A stretch of DNA of 64,000 nt from M3007 sp043764095 (lineage in GTDB: Bacteria > Bacteroidota > Bacteroidia > Chitinophagales > Saprospiraceae). The position numbers and the translations under genes are program-made. The stretch is taken from positions 74,839 to 138,838 of the forward strand of contig JAYUKX010000081.1 in the NCBI GenBank assembly GCA_043764095.1. Direction: 5' to 3'. Under the pieces are notes generated by a model, which ran no database searches, was not told the DNA's origin, and saw nothing but the letters and a program-made list of their open reading frames with translations. The first letter of the stretch is position 1, and each line of letters starts with the position of its first letter. Of this stretch, positions 7,996-17,594 are shown one piece after another.

Positions 7996-9456
7996 TCAAT
8001 AATCTTCAAAATAAACCCTAGCATTCCGGTTTACATTGCGTTGCATCTCGGTTGCATCCCAAGGATTATCGCCTGCAAACTCATTCTGTGCATTGCGTTT
8101 GTACAATATGGTTTCCCACTTTGGGTTATTAATTTCGCCGCGTGCAGTGGAATGCAATGTTACATAATCTTCTCCGGCCAAAGAGGGATTATAAAACAAG
8201 AACTTAACGTTACGCTGCTGCGTGGCAGGGAAATTATAATACACCCATATTTCATAAGGCGGTGCTGCCGGATCATCCTCCACGTGTACTACATCATCTG
8301 GCCGGCCATATTTCATATACATACGTCCGCGATCAGATTCAAAACCGTAACGGAAACCACTTTTAAATTGTTGGTCGGCAAACCTTGCATTTTCGATATA
8401 TATACGCCAAGCCTCTTCGGGTTTATTGGCATCAATACGTACAAAATGACGGAACAAGAAAAAGCGCATGGCATCAATATCGGAGCCTTTTAAAATATTT
8501 TTTAATTCTTCAGGCTCATTACCAAACGTAACAATAGGAGAAAGTGCTGTAAGGCTATAGCGCAAGTCTTTTTCTTCTAGTTTTTGTACAAACTGGGTAC
8601 TCAATGCTTCCTTAGTGAGCGATACCTCTGGAATATTCAAGTAAGGGTTAGCACGTTGGAAAGATATATTTCTAGTAGCCAATAGTTCGTTGGATTTAGT
8701 CCGCAACTCTACGGTGAGTTTATAATTGCCCGTCTCTAACAAGGAAATATCCATTTGGACAAGAGCGGCATCAATAGTAGAGGGGCGTTTTTTTTGATTG
8801 CCCGCCGATACTAACTGGGTTTGGCCATTATTGAAATCTCTTTCTATAATAAAACGTAGGGTATATTGCGGATCGGTAATCACATTTTTGCTGTTATAAA
8901 TTTCAGCATAAAACGCCAATACAGAAGCCTCTTTATCGTAAAAACTAAAAGGAAGCGGCTCCAAATAATATCCATTCTTGACAAATGGATGCGTAGAAGT
9001 ATCCTGCTTAAAACCGCGCAATAGTTGTAACTCGGTCATAAACAATTGATTAGAATGCGCAACAGAAATCGACTTAGTGTATTTTGCTTTATTCTTTTCC
9101 TGCATTTTGTCCTCCGCTGTAATCACCAATTCGTAGTCGCCATTGGGTACTGCCAATCGTTTTACATCCAACAAGTTGCTATAATACGATAAGATAGGAC
9201 TATTTAAGGTGTATTTCTCATACGCCACGATGGTTTCGCCTTTTTTTATCAAGATCAATATGTCTGCGCTTGCTTGGAACCTAGTACTATCAACGGCTTT
9301 CCATGAAATAGTAAAAGGATCTATTTCGATGTTAACTTCCACATAGCCCTCATCGGGGGTGGCCATTATGGCATAGGAAACGCCTAAGTCTAATGCGGAT
9401 AAGGAATGGGACAGCAGTAGTACTGCGAAAATGAGTCTAATTGTTTTGTGCTTCAT
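7996..9456 (-). CDS. GWxTD domain-containing secreted protein
   Basis: 486 residues with a signal peptide (MKHKTIRLIFAVLLLSHSLSALD). The body is a beta-rich exported region resembling other Bacteroidota GWxTD proteins. The C-terminal GWxTD-type domain spans about residues 340-450 and includes RFFLFRHFVRIDANKPEEAW, the helix before GFESDRGRMYMKYGRPDDV, and the EIWVYYNFP strand. The family's function is not established; it is common in Bacteroidota and Acidobacteriota. The start at 9456 is chosen for the signal peptide; an in-frame ATG at 9519 would add an unlikely charged extension. A TATATTTG box at 9597-9604 lies about 140 bp upstream. Confidence 0.85.
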   Translation of the reverse strand: MKHKTIRLIFAVLLLSHSLSALDLGVSYAIMATPDEGYVEVNIEIDPFTISWKAVDSTRFQASADILILIKKGETIVAYEKYTLNSPILSYYSNLLDVKRLAVPNGDYELVITAEDKMQEKNKAKYTKSISVAHSNQLFMTELQLLRGFKQDTSTHPFVKNGYYLEPLPFSFYDKEASVLAFYAEIYNSKNVITDPQYTLRFIIERDFNNGQTQLVSAGNQKKRPSTIDAALVQMDISLLETGNYKLTVELRTKSNELLATRNISFQRANPYLNIPEVSLTKEALSTQFVQKLEEKDLRYSLTALSPIVTFGNEPEELKNILKGSDIDAMRFFLFRHFVRIDANKPEEAWRIYIENARFADQQFKSGFRYGFESDRGRMYMKYGRPDDVVHVEDDPAAPPYEIWVYYNFPATQQRNVKFLFYNPSLAGEDYVTLHSTARGEINNPKWETILYKRNAQNEFAGDNPWDATEMQRNVNRNARVYFEDY

Positions 9457-9596
9457 AGCAAAAATGGTGCGATGCATCCACCGCTTTAAGTGAATAGAGA
9501 TGTGGTATGATGACCACAAATGACAAATCGATTGATAATCATCAGATTATGTTAGACATGATAAGCCAACGTTAAAGTATGGCCTTATTTTCAATG

Positions 9597-9604
9597 CAAA
9601 TATA
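9597..9604 (-). promoter_or_regulatory. -7 box upstream of the GWxTD gene
   Basis: Minus-strand TATATTTG; no clear -33. It would give a leader of roughly 130 bases. Confidence 0.35.
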
Positions 9605-9645
9605 GGAAGAAATACCAAAATAGGTGTAATGTTTTACCACTTAAG

Positions 9646-9677
9646 TATTGTCGGGGCCATCTCTAGCCCCGACAATA
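9646..9677 (-). terminator. Terminator after the saccharopine dehydrogenase-like gene
   Basis: Perfect 12-bp stem TATTGTCGGGGC (9646-9657) with its complement (9666-9677), loop 8, starting 17 bp after the stop. It shares its stem with 7932-7971. Confidence 0.7.
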
Positions 9678-9693
9678 AAATCCGATGCTAATT

Positions 9694-10905
9694 TTAATCC
9701 ATATCAAGTGCAATATCGACTTTTTCATGCCACGGCAATCCATCTAGCGTAAGTCGCTCCATAAACGGATCGGGGTTAAATTCTTCTACATTGAATACCC
9801 CTTTTCCAGTCCATTTTCCTTCTAAGATCATGCGTGCACCAATCATAGCAGGTACACCCGTCGTATAACTTACACCCTGAGTTCCTGTCTCTAGGTAAGC
9901 ATCGCGGTGAGAGCAATTATTCCAAACATAATAGGTGCGAGGTTTGCCGTCTTTGATGCCTTTTATACGGTTACCGATGCTGGTATAACCCGTATAGTTC
10001 ACGCCTAGTTCTTCTGGTTTAGGCAAAACTGCCTTTAGGAATTGAAGCGGAACAATATCTACACCTTTATAACGAATCGGCTCGATGCCCGCCATGCCAA
10101 TATTTTGGATCACGCGCAGGTGTGTGAGGTATTCTTCGCTAAAGGTCATCCAAAAACGGGCACGACGCAACGTTGGGAAATTCTTTACCAGGCTTTCTAG
10201 TTCTTCGTGAAAAATCAAATAGGAACGTTTGGGCCCAATTTCAGGGTAACTAATATCTTTCCAAATTTCGTGTGGCTCGGTTTCTACCCATTGGCCATTT
10301 TCCCAATATTTGCCGCGTTGCGTTACTTCGCGGATATTAATTTCGGGGTTAAAGTTGGTAGCAAATGCTTTTCCATGGCTACCCGCATTGGCATCAACGA
10401 TATCCAATTCGTGCATTTCATCAAAATAGTGTTTCTTGGCATAAGCCGCATAAACACTGGTAACACCGGGATCAAAACCGCAGCCCAAAAGTGCTAAAAT
10501 ACCTTTTTTCTTGTAGCGTTCTTGATAAGCCCACTGCCACGAATATTCAAACTTTGCCTCTTCTTTTGGCTCATAATTCGCTGTATCCATGTAATTTGTG
10601 CCTGTTTCCAAGCACGCATCCATGATCGGCAAATCTTGATAAGGGAGTGCCACATTGATGACCAAATCTGGCTTGAATTTGTGGATCAGTGCCACGGTTT
10701 GTTCAACCACATCCGCGTCGAGTTTGGCCGTTTTGATCTTTCGGCCACCATAAGCCTGATGAATCGCTTCGGCAATTACATCACATTTCTTTTTGGTTCT
10801 ACTGGCGAGCATAATCTCACCAAAAACATCGCGGTGTTGCGCACATTTGTAAGCAACTACCCGTCCGACGCCACCTGCGCCGATAATGAGGACTTTGTTT
10901 GACAT
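9694..10905 (-). CDS. Saccharopine dehydrogenase family; probable carboxynorspermidine dehydrogenase
   Basis: 403-residue NAD(P)-dependent enzyme of the saccharopine dehydrogenase superfamily, close in layout to carboxynorspermidine/carboxyspermidine dehydrogenases of bacterial polyamine synthesis. The Rossmann motif VLIIGAGGVGRVVAYKCA opens the protein. Further family segments are LASRTKKKCD, LGCGFDPGVTSVYAAYA and VDANAGSHGKAFATNFNPEINIRE. The start MSNKVLII at 10905 places the glycine-rich loop as usual; an ATG 13 codons upstream is less likely. No decarboxylase partner (nspC-like) is adjacent, so the exact substrate is inferred. A minus-strand TACTTTTG at 11107-11114 would put a palindromic repeat within its leader. 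Confidence 0.85.
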   Translation of the reverse strand: MSNKVLIIGAGGVGRVVAYKCAQHRDVFGEIMLASRTKKKCDVIAEAIHQAYGGRKIKTAKLDADVVEQTVALIHKFKPDLVINVALPYQDLPIMDACLETGTNYMDTANYEPKEEAKFEYSWQWAYQERYKKKGILALLGCGFDPGVTSVYAAYAKKHYFDEMHELDIVDANAGSHGKAFATNFNPEINIREVTQRGKYWENGQWVETEPHEIWKDISYPEIGPKRSYLIFHEELESLVKNFPTLRRARFWMTFSEEYLTHLRVIQNIGMAGIEPIRYKGVDIVPLQFLKAVLPKPEELGVNYTGYTSIGNRIKGIKDGKPRTYYVWNNCSHRDAYLETGTQGVSYTTGVPAMIGARMILEGKWTGKGVFNVEEFNPDPFMERLTLDGLPWHEKVDIALDMD

Positions 10906-10918
10906 TGTTAAAAATGAA

Positions 10919-11086
10919 GGTGAAAACTTGGCCAGCGGTTTCAAATCAAAAAAGCAGGTAAATTTTGATCAATCAAGCCGTTTTTTTGAGTTCGATGCAG
11001 CGCATCGGACTCAAAAAAACGGCGCAGAGTGGTCAAAAGTTGACCTTTTTTGGTCGAAACGGGAGCGGCTAAGTTTTTACAAATGA
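10919..11086. repeat. 170-bp palindromic element (copy 1)
   Basis: An imperfect palindrome. The inner 22-bp arms, 10977-10998 and 11002-11023, pair with one mismatch around an AGC loop (core TCGATGC-agc-GCATCG). The outer arms share AAAACTT(A/G)GCC and GGTTTC...CAAAAAAG blocks. The left half recurs at 63904-64000. It sits in the presumed leader of the saccharopine dehydrogenase-like gene. Confidence 0.85.
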
Positions 11087-11106
11087 AGTATTAAATTATT
11101 TTGGGA

Positions 11107-11114
11107 CAAAAGTA
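11107..11114 (-). promoter_or_regulatory. -7 box, probable promoter of the dehydrogenase gene
   Basis: Minus-strand TACTTTTG, about 190 bp upstream of the ATG at 10905. No -33 partner is evident. Confidence 0.35.
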
Positions 11115-11154
11115 GTAGAAATTTGAGTACTTATACCGAAATTTGCAACAGAAT

Positions 11155-11910
11155 ATGCAAGCACGTCAATTATCTATTTTTAAGGACATCTCTTTTAACC
11201 CAACATCCATTGAAGATTATGTCCCAATGCAACCTTTAGATCCAGCCATTTTCGATCGTTTTTGCGAAGATGGATGGTGTTATTGGTCAGATTTGTTGTT
11301 TCGACGTAATCTTTGGGAGTGGCGTGGGCAGCCCTGTCGGGTTATTTTGTTGCGTATTAAACTCAAAGATTTTCAATTTAGTAAAAGCCAACGCAAGTGT
11401 TTGCGTAAAAATATTGACTTAGTAGTGCAAAGCCGCTCGTTACGTATTTGCCGGGAGCATATCCTTTTGTTTCACGCCCATGCTGAGCGATTTAGGCACA
11501 ATCGACCACAAATGATCGAGGGCTTCTTTAGTCAATGGAGTCATATTATGCCTAGTGATGGCTACGAATTTGACGTTTTTACAGAAAATAAACAGCATAT
11601 CGCATCTAGCTTTTTCCATATTGGCCAAAAATCTATGGCCGGCAACTACGGCGTATTTGATAACGAATATTCGAACCGCAGCCTTGGCACTTTTACGATG
11701 TTGTTGGAAATTATGTACGCGCAACAACTCGACTTGGATTATTATTACCCCGGGTTTGTCTATGACTTACCCAGCGAATTTGATTATAAATTAAACTTTC
11801 ACAATTTAGAATATTTTGATTGGTGGGGCAATTGGTATCCACTCGATCGTATGCCTGTACGTGACTGGCGTGCCGATTGGGAATTACCCGAGCCTTTCAA
11901 TGAATTTTGA
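11155..11910 (+). CDS. Arginyl-tRNA--protein transferase (ATE)-like protein
   Basis: 251-residue cytosolic protein resembling the C-terminal GNAT-fold part of arginyl/leucyl-tRNA--protein transferases. Segments seen: DGWCYWSDLLFRRN, LRIKLKDFQFSKSQRKCLRKN, the helix before GTFTMLLEIMYAQ, and YYYPGFVYDLPSEFDYK, close to the family's YYYPGY...YK region. Bacteroidota carry such ATE-like proteins; a true N-end-rule role is not shown. The start is the ATG at 11155; a TTG at 11143 is an alternative. The stop is followed after 3 bp by an AhpD-like gene, so the two form an operon. Confidence 0.68.
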   Translation: MQARQLSIFKDISFNPTSIEDYVPMQPLDPAIFDRFCEDGWCYWSDLLFRRNLWEWRGQPCRVILLRIKLKDFQFSKSQRKCLRKNIDLVVQSRSLRICREHILLFHAHAERFRHNRPQMIEGFFSQWSHIMPSDGYEFDVFTENKQHIASSFFHIGQKSMAGNYGVFDNEYSNRSLGTFTMLLEIMYAQQLDLDYYYPGFVYDLPSEFDYKLNFHNLEYFDWWGNWYPLDRMPVRDWRADWELPEPFNEF

Positions 11911-11913
11911 CAC

Positions 11914-12267
11914 ATGAGCATAGTAGAAGAGTTCAACGATTATCGCGCACGCATGAACGAGCGCATTTTGGCAAACGACAACAAAGTAATCAAGCGATTT
12001 TGGAGTCTTGATAACCAAACATACCAAGAAGGCGCATTAGATGTGCCAACCAAGGAAATGCTTGGCTTGGTGGCTTCAATGGTATTGCGCTGCGACGATT
12101 GTATCAAGTATCACCTTGGTAAATGCCACGAATTAGGCATCAATACCGATCAAATTTTTGAAATATTCGCAGTGGCAAATATGGTAGGAGGTTCTATTTG
12201 CATCCCTCATACACGCCGTGCTGTGGAGTATTGGGAGCAATTACTCGTAGAAGCCGAAAAAGGATAA
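11914..12267 (+). CDS. Carboxymuconolactone decarboxylase/AhpD-like protein
   Basis: 117-residue AhpD-fold protein. The redox pair CDDC is at residues 60-63 (VLRCDDCIKYHLGKC), with the helix DQIFEIFAVANMVGGSICIPHTRRA after it. It probably acts as a thiol peroxidase or disulfide reductase; the substrate is unknown. It begins 3 bp after the ATE-like gene and is a distant relative of the AhpD-like protein at 7314-7655, which pairs with arsS. Confidence 0.82.
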   Translation: MSIVEEFNDYRARMNERILANDNKVIKRFWSLDNQTYQEGALDVPTKEMLGLVASMVLRCDDCIKYHLGKCHELGINTDQIFEIFAVANMVGGSICIPHTRRAVEYWEQLLVEAEKG

Positions 12268-12316
12268 ACTACTTCCCTCAAAATCAATATGCAGTCAAAA
12301 AACTATATCATATAAC

Positions 12317-15040
12317 ATGACACAGTCAGGTCTCCCCGAACCTCGCGGGTTAATATCTTTAAAAGCCCAACTACAAGAACAACGTATGCCAATCTATAAA
12401 AAATTGGTGCGTTGGACTTGGGGCTTGCTCTACGCCACAATATTTGGCATTGTTGCCTTATTTATCGTCATTAATTTTACGGGTATTCCTTCTTTTCGAG
12501 AATTGGAAGACCCTAAAAGTAAATTAGCAAGTGAAGTACTCGCCAATAACAATGAAGTTTTGGGCCGTTTTTTTATTCAAAACAGGGTGCCAGCCACTTT
12601 TAATGAATTGTCGCCTTGGCTAGAGAAAGCATTGGTAAGTACCGAAGATGAGCGTTTTTATAGCCATTGCGGTATTGATGCTCGTGCAATTGGAAGGGTA
12701 CTGGTCAGAACCGTATTACTACAAGACCAAAGCGCGGGTGGTGGCTCCACAATTACCCAACAATTGGCCAAAATGCTGTATTCTGATCGCGAATTTGAAG
12801 GTATGGGTACTTTCGAAAAAGCATTTGCACTGCTCTACCGCAAACTGCGGGAATGGATAACTGCCGTAAAACTAGAAAAAGGCTATACCAAGCAGGAAAT
12901 CATTGCAATGTACCTCAATCAAGCTAATTTTGTCAATAATGCTTATGGTATCCGTGCTGCCGCAGAAATTTATTTTGGTGTTGCACCTGATAAACTTAAA
13001 AAAGAAGATGCAGCCATGTTGGTCGGTATGTTGCAAAATCCTTCGCGCTACAACCCTATTGCACGCCCAGAACGATGTATCAAACGCCGCATGATTGTTT
13101 TGTCTCAAATGCGGTATGCAGGGCATATATCACAAGAAGAGTACGATAAACTTAAACTAAAACCTTTGGATATGAGCAAGTTTAAACGGCTTTCTTACTC
13201 TGAAGATAAGGCACCCTACCTTTGCGCAGAATTAAAAAAAGATGTAAAAGCCATACTAAATTTGCCAGAATGCCTAAAATCTGATGGTACAAGTTATAAT
13301 ATCTTTAAAGATGGACTAAAAATATATACGACCATTGATCCAGTATATCAGCAACATGCCGAAGCTGCAATGCAGGCGCACATGAAAAAAATACAAACCC
13401 GATTGTTTTCGGTTTGGAAAGGACGTGATCCATGGACGTACAAAGGATCCGACACTAAAGATGATGAAATCAAACAGCGCCAAGAAAGCTTACAATCGCT
13501 TATCTTTACCGGAGAACGTTATCGCGGCCTACGCAATAATACCCTTCAAAAAATAATCGACGAGATTCAAACGGCCTATAATTTTGAACCTAGTGATGAT
13601 GATATCGTCAATATGCTCGAAGAAGAGAAAAAAAGCGGCTCAATCAGTAAAAAACTGGCAAAAAAACAATTAACAATTGATCAGGCAACTGGCTGCCGGA
13701 AAATAATGGATAGCAAATATTGGCCTGAATTGAAAAAACAATGGACTTCGTTGCAATCAACGGTTAGAAAGGTATATGCTACCAAAGTGCCCATGCGTGT
13801 ATTCTCATGGAGTGCTCCAAAATTGGAAAAAGATACATTTATGTCGCCAATGGATAGCCTCAAATACCACAGGATGTTCCTCCAATCGGGTATTTTGGCT
13901 ATTGACCCTACTACTTCAGAGGTGAAAGCATGGGTAGGCGGTATTAATTTTAAACATTTCCAGTTTGACCATATACGCACACCACGGCAAGTAGGCTCTA
14001 CTTTTAAACCGTTTATTTATGGTACGGCCATTGCTCAGCAAAACCTAACACCTTGCTTTCAAGTATATGATATGCCCGTGACGATCCCTGCTTATTATCA
14101 AAATTTTAAACATGGGCAAGATTGGACTCCGAAAAACTCCACTGGTACCTATTCTTATAAATTGGTGACGCTGAAAGAGGCATTGAAAAATTCTATCAAT
14201 TCGGTAAGTGCTTATCTGATGAAACAAATGGGCAGTACAGAACCTGTTTTTGATATGCTCAATAATATGGGAATTGATCCTGCAGGCCTGCCTAATTCGC
14301 CTACCATCTGTCTTGGCTCAGCGGATATTACCGTATGGCAAATGTCTGGAGCATATACTGCATTTGCGAATAATGGCGTGTATAACCGTCCAAGTGTGAT
14401 CCGTGAAATCAAAGATAAAAATGGCAAAGTGATTTACCGGTCAACACCAGAAGAGCACCAGGCATTACCACAAACAGCCAATTATATGCTCAACCAAATG
14501 TTGCAATATAATATAAAAGGAGCCCCAGGTATTAATCAACTCAAGTCACAAGTAGGCGGTAAAACCGGTACAACCAACGACTATTCCGACGGCTGGTTTA
14601 TGGGTATTACGCCGCGCCTTGTAGTAGGTACATGGGTGGGTGGTGAAGACCGCTGGATCCGTTTCAATTCCCTCGAAGACGGCCAAGGCGCACGTATGGC
14701 ACGCCCTATTTTCGCCGATTTTGTAAAAAGATTGGAGCAGGACAAATCTAGCGGTTTTGATATAAACGCAAAATTTAAACTGCCCGCAGGAGCACTACCT
14801 GATATGAACTGTAATCCAATTCAAGATTCGGCATCCCCTTCCGGCGGCACTTTTGATGAAGAAGGCTTAGGTGGAGCAGATTCAGGTTGGGGTGATGGTC
14901 AGCAACCAACACCGCCTACTACGCCACAAAATGGAGGAGGCACAGGGACTAAACCACCTCCAGCCACAGTACCAGGTACAAAACCTCCAGTAACACCCAA
15001 AAAACCAGCACCCAAACCCGCCGATAGTGGTTTTAACTAA
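12317..15040 (+). CDS. Penicillin-binding protein 1A, bifunctional
   Basis: 907-residue class A PBP that polymerises lipid II and cross-links peptidoglycan in the periplasm. A short cytoplasmic tail and one membrane segment (about 34-55) come first. The GT51 domain has the catalytic Glu110 in STEDERFYSH and GGGSTITQQLAK. The transpeptidase has STFK (561-564, nucleophile Ser561), SIN (626-628) and KTG (749-751). A Pro/Lys/Thr-rich tail of about 60 residues (many PP and TKPP) ends the protein. An insertion with KKLAKKQLT-type charged helices lies between the domains (about 370-500). It is followed after 41 bp by a penicillin-acylase-family gene on the same strand. Confidence 0.95.
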   Translation: MTQSGLPEPRGLISLKAQLQEQRMPIYKKLVRWTWGLLYATIFGIVALFIVINFTGIPSFRELEDPKSKLASEVLANNNEVLGRFFIQNRVPATFNELSPWLEKALVSTEDERFYSHCGIDARAIGRVLVRTVLLQDQSAGGGSTITQQLAKMLYSDREFEGMGTFEKAFALLYRKLREWITAVKLEKGYTKQEIIAMYLNQANFVNNAYGIRAAAEIYFGVAPDKLKKEDAAMLVGMLQNPSRYNPIARPERCIKRRMIVLSQMRYAGHISQEEYDKLKLKPLDMSKFKRLSYSEDKAPYLCAELKKDVKAILNLPECLKSDGTSYNIFKDGLKIYTTIDPVYQQHAEAAMQAHMKKIQTRLFSVWKGRDPWTYKGSDTKDDEIKQRQESLQSLIFTGERYRGLRNNTLQKIIDEIQTAYNFEPSDDDIVNMLEEEKKSGSISKKLAKKQLTIDQATGCRKIMDSKYWPELKKQWTSLQSTVRKVYATKVPMRVFSWSAPKLEKDTFMSPMDSLKYHRMFLQSGILAIDPTTSEVKAWVGGINFKHFQFDHIRTPRQVGSTFKPFIYGTAIAQQNLTPCFQVYDMPVTIPAYYQNFKHGQDWTPKNSTGTYSYKLVTLKEALKNSINSVSAYLMKQMGSTEPVFDMLNNMGIDPAGLPNSPTICLGSADITVWQMSGAYTAFANNGVYNRPSVIREIKDKNGKVIYRSTPEEHQALPQTANYMLNQMLQYNIKGAPGINQLKSQVGGKTGTTNDYSDGWFMGITPRLVVGTWVGGEDRWIRFNSLEDGQGARMARPIFADFVKRLEQDKSSGFDINAKFKLPAGALPDMNCNPIQDSASPSGGTFDEEGLGGADSGWGDGQQPTPPTTPQNGGGTGTKPPPATVPGTKPPVTPKKPAPKPADSGFN

Positions 15041-15081
15041 CTAACACCTACTTATTTCAATCATTACCAAGTACTTATAAT

Positions 15082-17553
15082 ATGAAGATTCTGCGTTTTT
15101 TGTTAGCATTGGCTACGACTTTAGGCATTACATGGTTATTATCTACTGCACTCGCAAAAGGAGATACCACTTTGCCTGCAATGGGAAAATTATTTAATCC
15201 GTTTTCGGGTTTTTGGCGCAATGCAGAACCGTTAACCGGCCCAACTTATGATGCGAATGTTAATTTGCCCGGGCTAAAAGGCAAAACAGAGGTAGTCTAT
15301 GACGATATGCTGGTGCCTCACATTTTCGCAGAAAACATGATTGATGCGGCCATGGTGCAAGGATATATTACAGCGCAACATCGGTTGTTTCAAATGGATT
15401 TAACCAGCAGAAAAGTGTCTGGTCGTTTATCCGAAGTGATTGGAGAAAAAACGGTTCAAATTGACCTTAAAACACGTCGGAAAGGATTGCCTTGGGCGGC
15501 AGAGCGCGATTTAGAATTTTGGAAAAAATCGCCAGAAGATATGGCATTAATCGAAGCTTACACAGCAGGCGTTAATGCTTGGATCAATCAATTGAAACCT
15601 GCTGATTATCCCATCGAATTTAAAATACTAGGACATAAACCTGAATTATGGTCAACGCTTAAATGTGCGCTGGTCGTAGAAGGTATGGCGGATATATTAG
15701 CCTCTTATGACCAAGATTTGGGTGCAACCAATGCACTTGAGATTTTAGGCGCAGATTTGTATAAAGAAATTTACCCCTATTGGAATCCAAAACAAAAGCC
15801 CGTAGTTCCAGAAGGATTTTACCCGCAGAACCCCTCTTTAAAACCACAAAAAGCAACTAAAGATGCTACTCCTGTAAAAATGGATGCACAGATTGGTTGG
15901 AAAGATGCAACCGATCAATTGCCAAATGTGCTCACTGATCCTTATATAATTGGAAGTAACAATTGGGCTGTAGCAGGCAGCAAAACGGCTTCTGGGCATC
16001 CAATGTTGGCCAATGATCCGCACTTATCCTTGAGTTTGCCTTCTATATGGTATCAAACCCAAATTCATACACCAGAAACCAACGTTTATGGCGTATGTTT
16101 ATCTGGTATTCCGGGTATCGTTATCGGATTTAATGAAAATATCGCTTGGGGTATTACCAATGTAGGTGTCGATGTTTCTGATTGGTATAAAATCAAATGG
16201 ACTGATGCCAGCCGTACCACTTATAATGTTGACGGTGCTTCCAAAAATGCAGAAATAAAAGTAGAAACGATCCTAGTAAATGGTCGGCCAAACCCAATCT
16301 TAGATACAGTGCGTTATACAATTTGGGGGCCAATTGTTTATGATGACCCTAAGGAACCACTCCACGATTGCGCTTTCCGTTGGGCTGCACACGATGTTGG
16401 TCTAGGTCGCCCAGTTCGTAATTTTGGTTTGCTCAACAAGGCTAAAAACTTTGATGATTATACCACCGCTCTACAAAATTTCGACTGCCCTGCACAAAAT
16501 TTTGTTTACGCTGATAAACAGGGCGACATTGCCATTCGGGTACAAGGTAATATGCCAATACGCATGGGTGACGAAGGGCGCTATGTTCAAGATGGCTCGA
16601 TTAGTACAAATGCTTGGATAGGTTATATTCCGCAAGATGAAATACCTAAAATGCATAACCCAGCACGTGGTTTCGTTACCTCTGCTAACCAAAACTCGAC
16701 GGCACCATCGTATCCTTATTATGCTAAATATGGCGATTGGGAGCAGTTCCGGGGTAGAAATGCCGTAGAAAGGCTGGAGGTAATGACCAAAGCCACCGTC
16801 GATAGCATGAAATCCATGCAAAATAGCACATTTAGCCTTCGCGCATACGATGCCAAGTCGGCTATGTTGCGCTTACTAGATCGTTCCGCATTATCGCCAG
16901 ATGAACAGTTATACGTCAAGGATTTGGAAGGATGGAACTGCCGCTACGAAAAAGATTTGACCGCCCCTACCCTATTCGATATGTGGTTTGACTCCACTTA
17001 TGCGCGTACCTACGACGAGGTAATGGTGCATATTGATAAAAATGTAAAAATGCTTTTACCGCCAACATGGCGCATGATAGATTTATTGGCGCGAGATTCC
17101 AATCATATTGTTTTTGACCTAAAATCCACGCCAGAACGCGAAAACGCGAGGAACATTGTTACGGCAGCATTCAAACAAATGAGCCGCCAAGCAGCAAAAG
17201 AAACGCTAACAGGTAATTTAGTATGGGGGAAATTCCATTCTTTAACGATCAATCACTTGGCCCGTATTGCGCCTTTTAGCCGTTCGAATATTACAACTGG
17301 AGGGCATCGTTCTGCATTAAATGCTATTCTGCGCGACTATGGCCCATCGTGGCGGATGATTGTAGATTTGGGAGACGAAGTTAAAGCAATTGGGGTTTAT
17401 CCCGGTGGGCAATCGGGTAATCCGGGCAGTAAATACTATGATAATATGGTGGATACTTGGGCAAATGGCCAGTATAACGACCTAAATTTCTGGAAATCTA
17501 CGGAAGGCTTGCCGAGCGAAAAAGTCTTGGCAAGACAGGTATTTTCTAAATAG
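15082..17553 (+). CDS. Penicillin acylase family (Ntn-hydrolase) protein
   Basis: 823-residue exported hydrolase of the penicillin/AHL acylase family. It has a signal peptide (about 1-25), then an alpha-chain region (VVYDDMLVPHIFAENMIDAAMVQGY...QHRLFQMDL). The autoproteolysis site GSNNWAVAGSKT makes Ser292 the new N-terminal nucleophile of the beta chain. ANDPHLSLSLPSIWYQ, VNG and LANDPHL-type segments follow as expected. The natural substrate (acyl-homoserine lactone, a beta-lactam or another amide) cannot be read from sequence. The neighbouring PBP is suggestive but not proof of a beta-lactam link. Confidence 0.9.
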   Translation: MKILRFLLALATTLGITWLLSTALAKGDTTLPAMGKLFNPFSGFWRNAEPLTGPTYDANVNLPGLKGKTEVVYDDMLVPHIFAENMIDAAMVQGYITAQHRLFQMDLTSRKVSGRLSEVIGEKTVQIDLKTRRKGLPWAAERDLEFWKKSPEDMALIEAYTAGVNAWINQLKPADYPIEFKILGHKPELWSTLKCALVVEGMADILASYDQDLGATNALEILGADLYKEIYPYWNPKQKPVVPEGFYPQNPSLKPQKATKDATPVKMDAQIGWKDATDQLPNVLTDPYIIGSNNWAVAGSKTASGHPMLANDPHLSLSLPSIWYQTQIHTPETNVYGVCLSGIPGIVIGFNENIAWGITNVGVDVSDWYKIKWTDASRTTYNVDGASKNAEIKVETILVNGRPNPILDTVRYTIWGPIVYDDPKEPLHDCAFRWAAHDVGLGRPVRNFGLLNKAKNFDDYTTALQNFDCPAQNFVYADKQGDIAIRVQGNMPIRMGDEGRYVQDGSISTNAWIGYIPQDEIPKMHNPARGFVTSANQNSTAPSYPYYAKYGDWEQFRGRNAVERLEVMTKATVDSMKSMQNSTFSLRAYDAKSAMLRLLDRSALSPDEQLYVKDLEGWNCRYEKDLTAPTLFDMWFDSTYARTYDEVMVHIDKNVKMLLPPTWRMIDLLARDSNHIVFDLKSTPERENARNIVTAAFKQMSRQAAKETLTGNLVWGKFHSLTINHLARIAPFSRSNITTGGHRSALNAILRDYGPSWRMIVDLGDEVKAIGVYPGGQSGNPGSKYYDNMVDTWANGQYNDLNFWKSTEGLPSEKVLARQVFSK

Positions 17554-17555
17554 AC

Positions 17556-17588
17556 ATTAGACCGAATTAGTTCCGAGTAAGGTCTAAT
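17556..17588. terminator. Short hairpin between convergent genes, related to the 3271 element
   Basis: ATTAGACC (17556-17563) pairs with GGTCTAAT (17581-17588). The run GACATTAGACCGAATTAGTT resembles the end of the 3271-3431 element. A likely weak bidirectional terminator. Confidence 0.5.
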
Positions 17589-17594
17589 AAAAAA

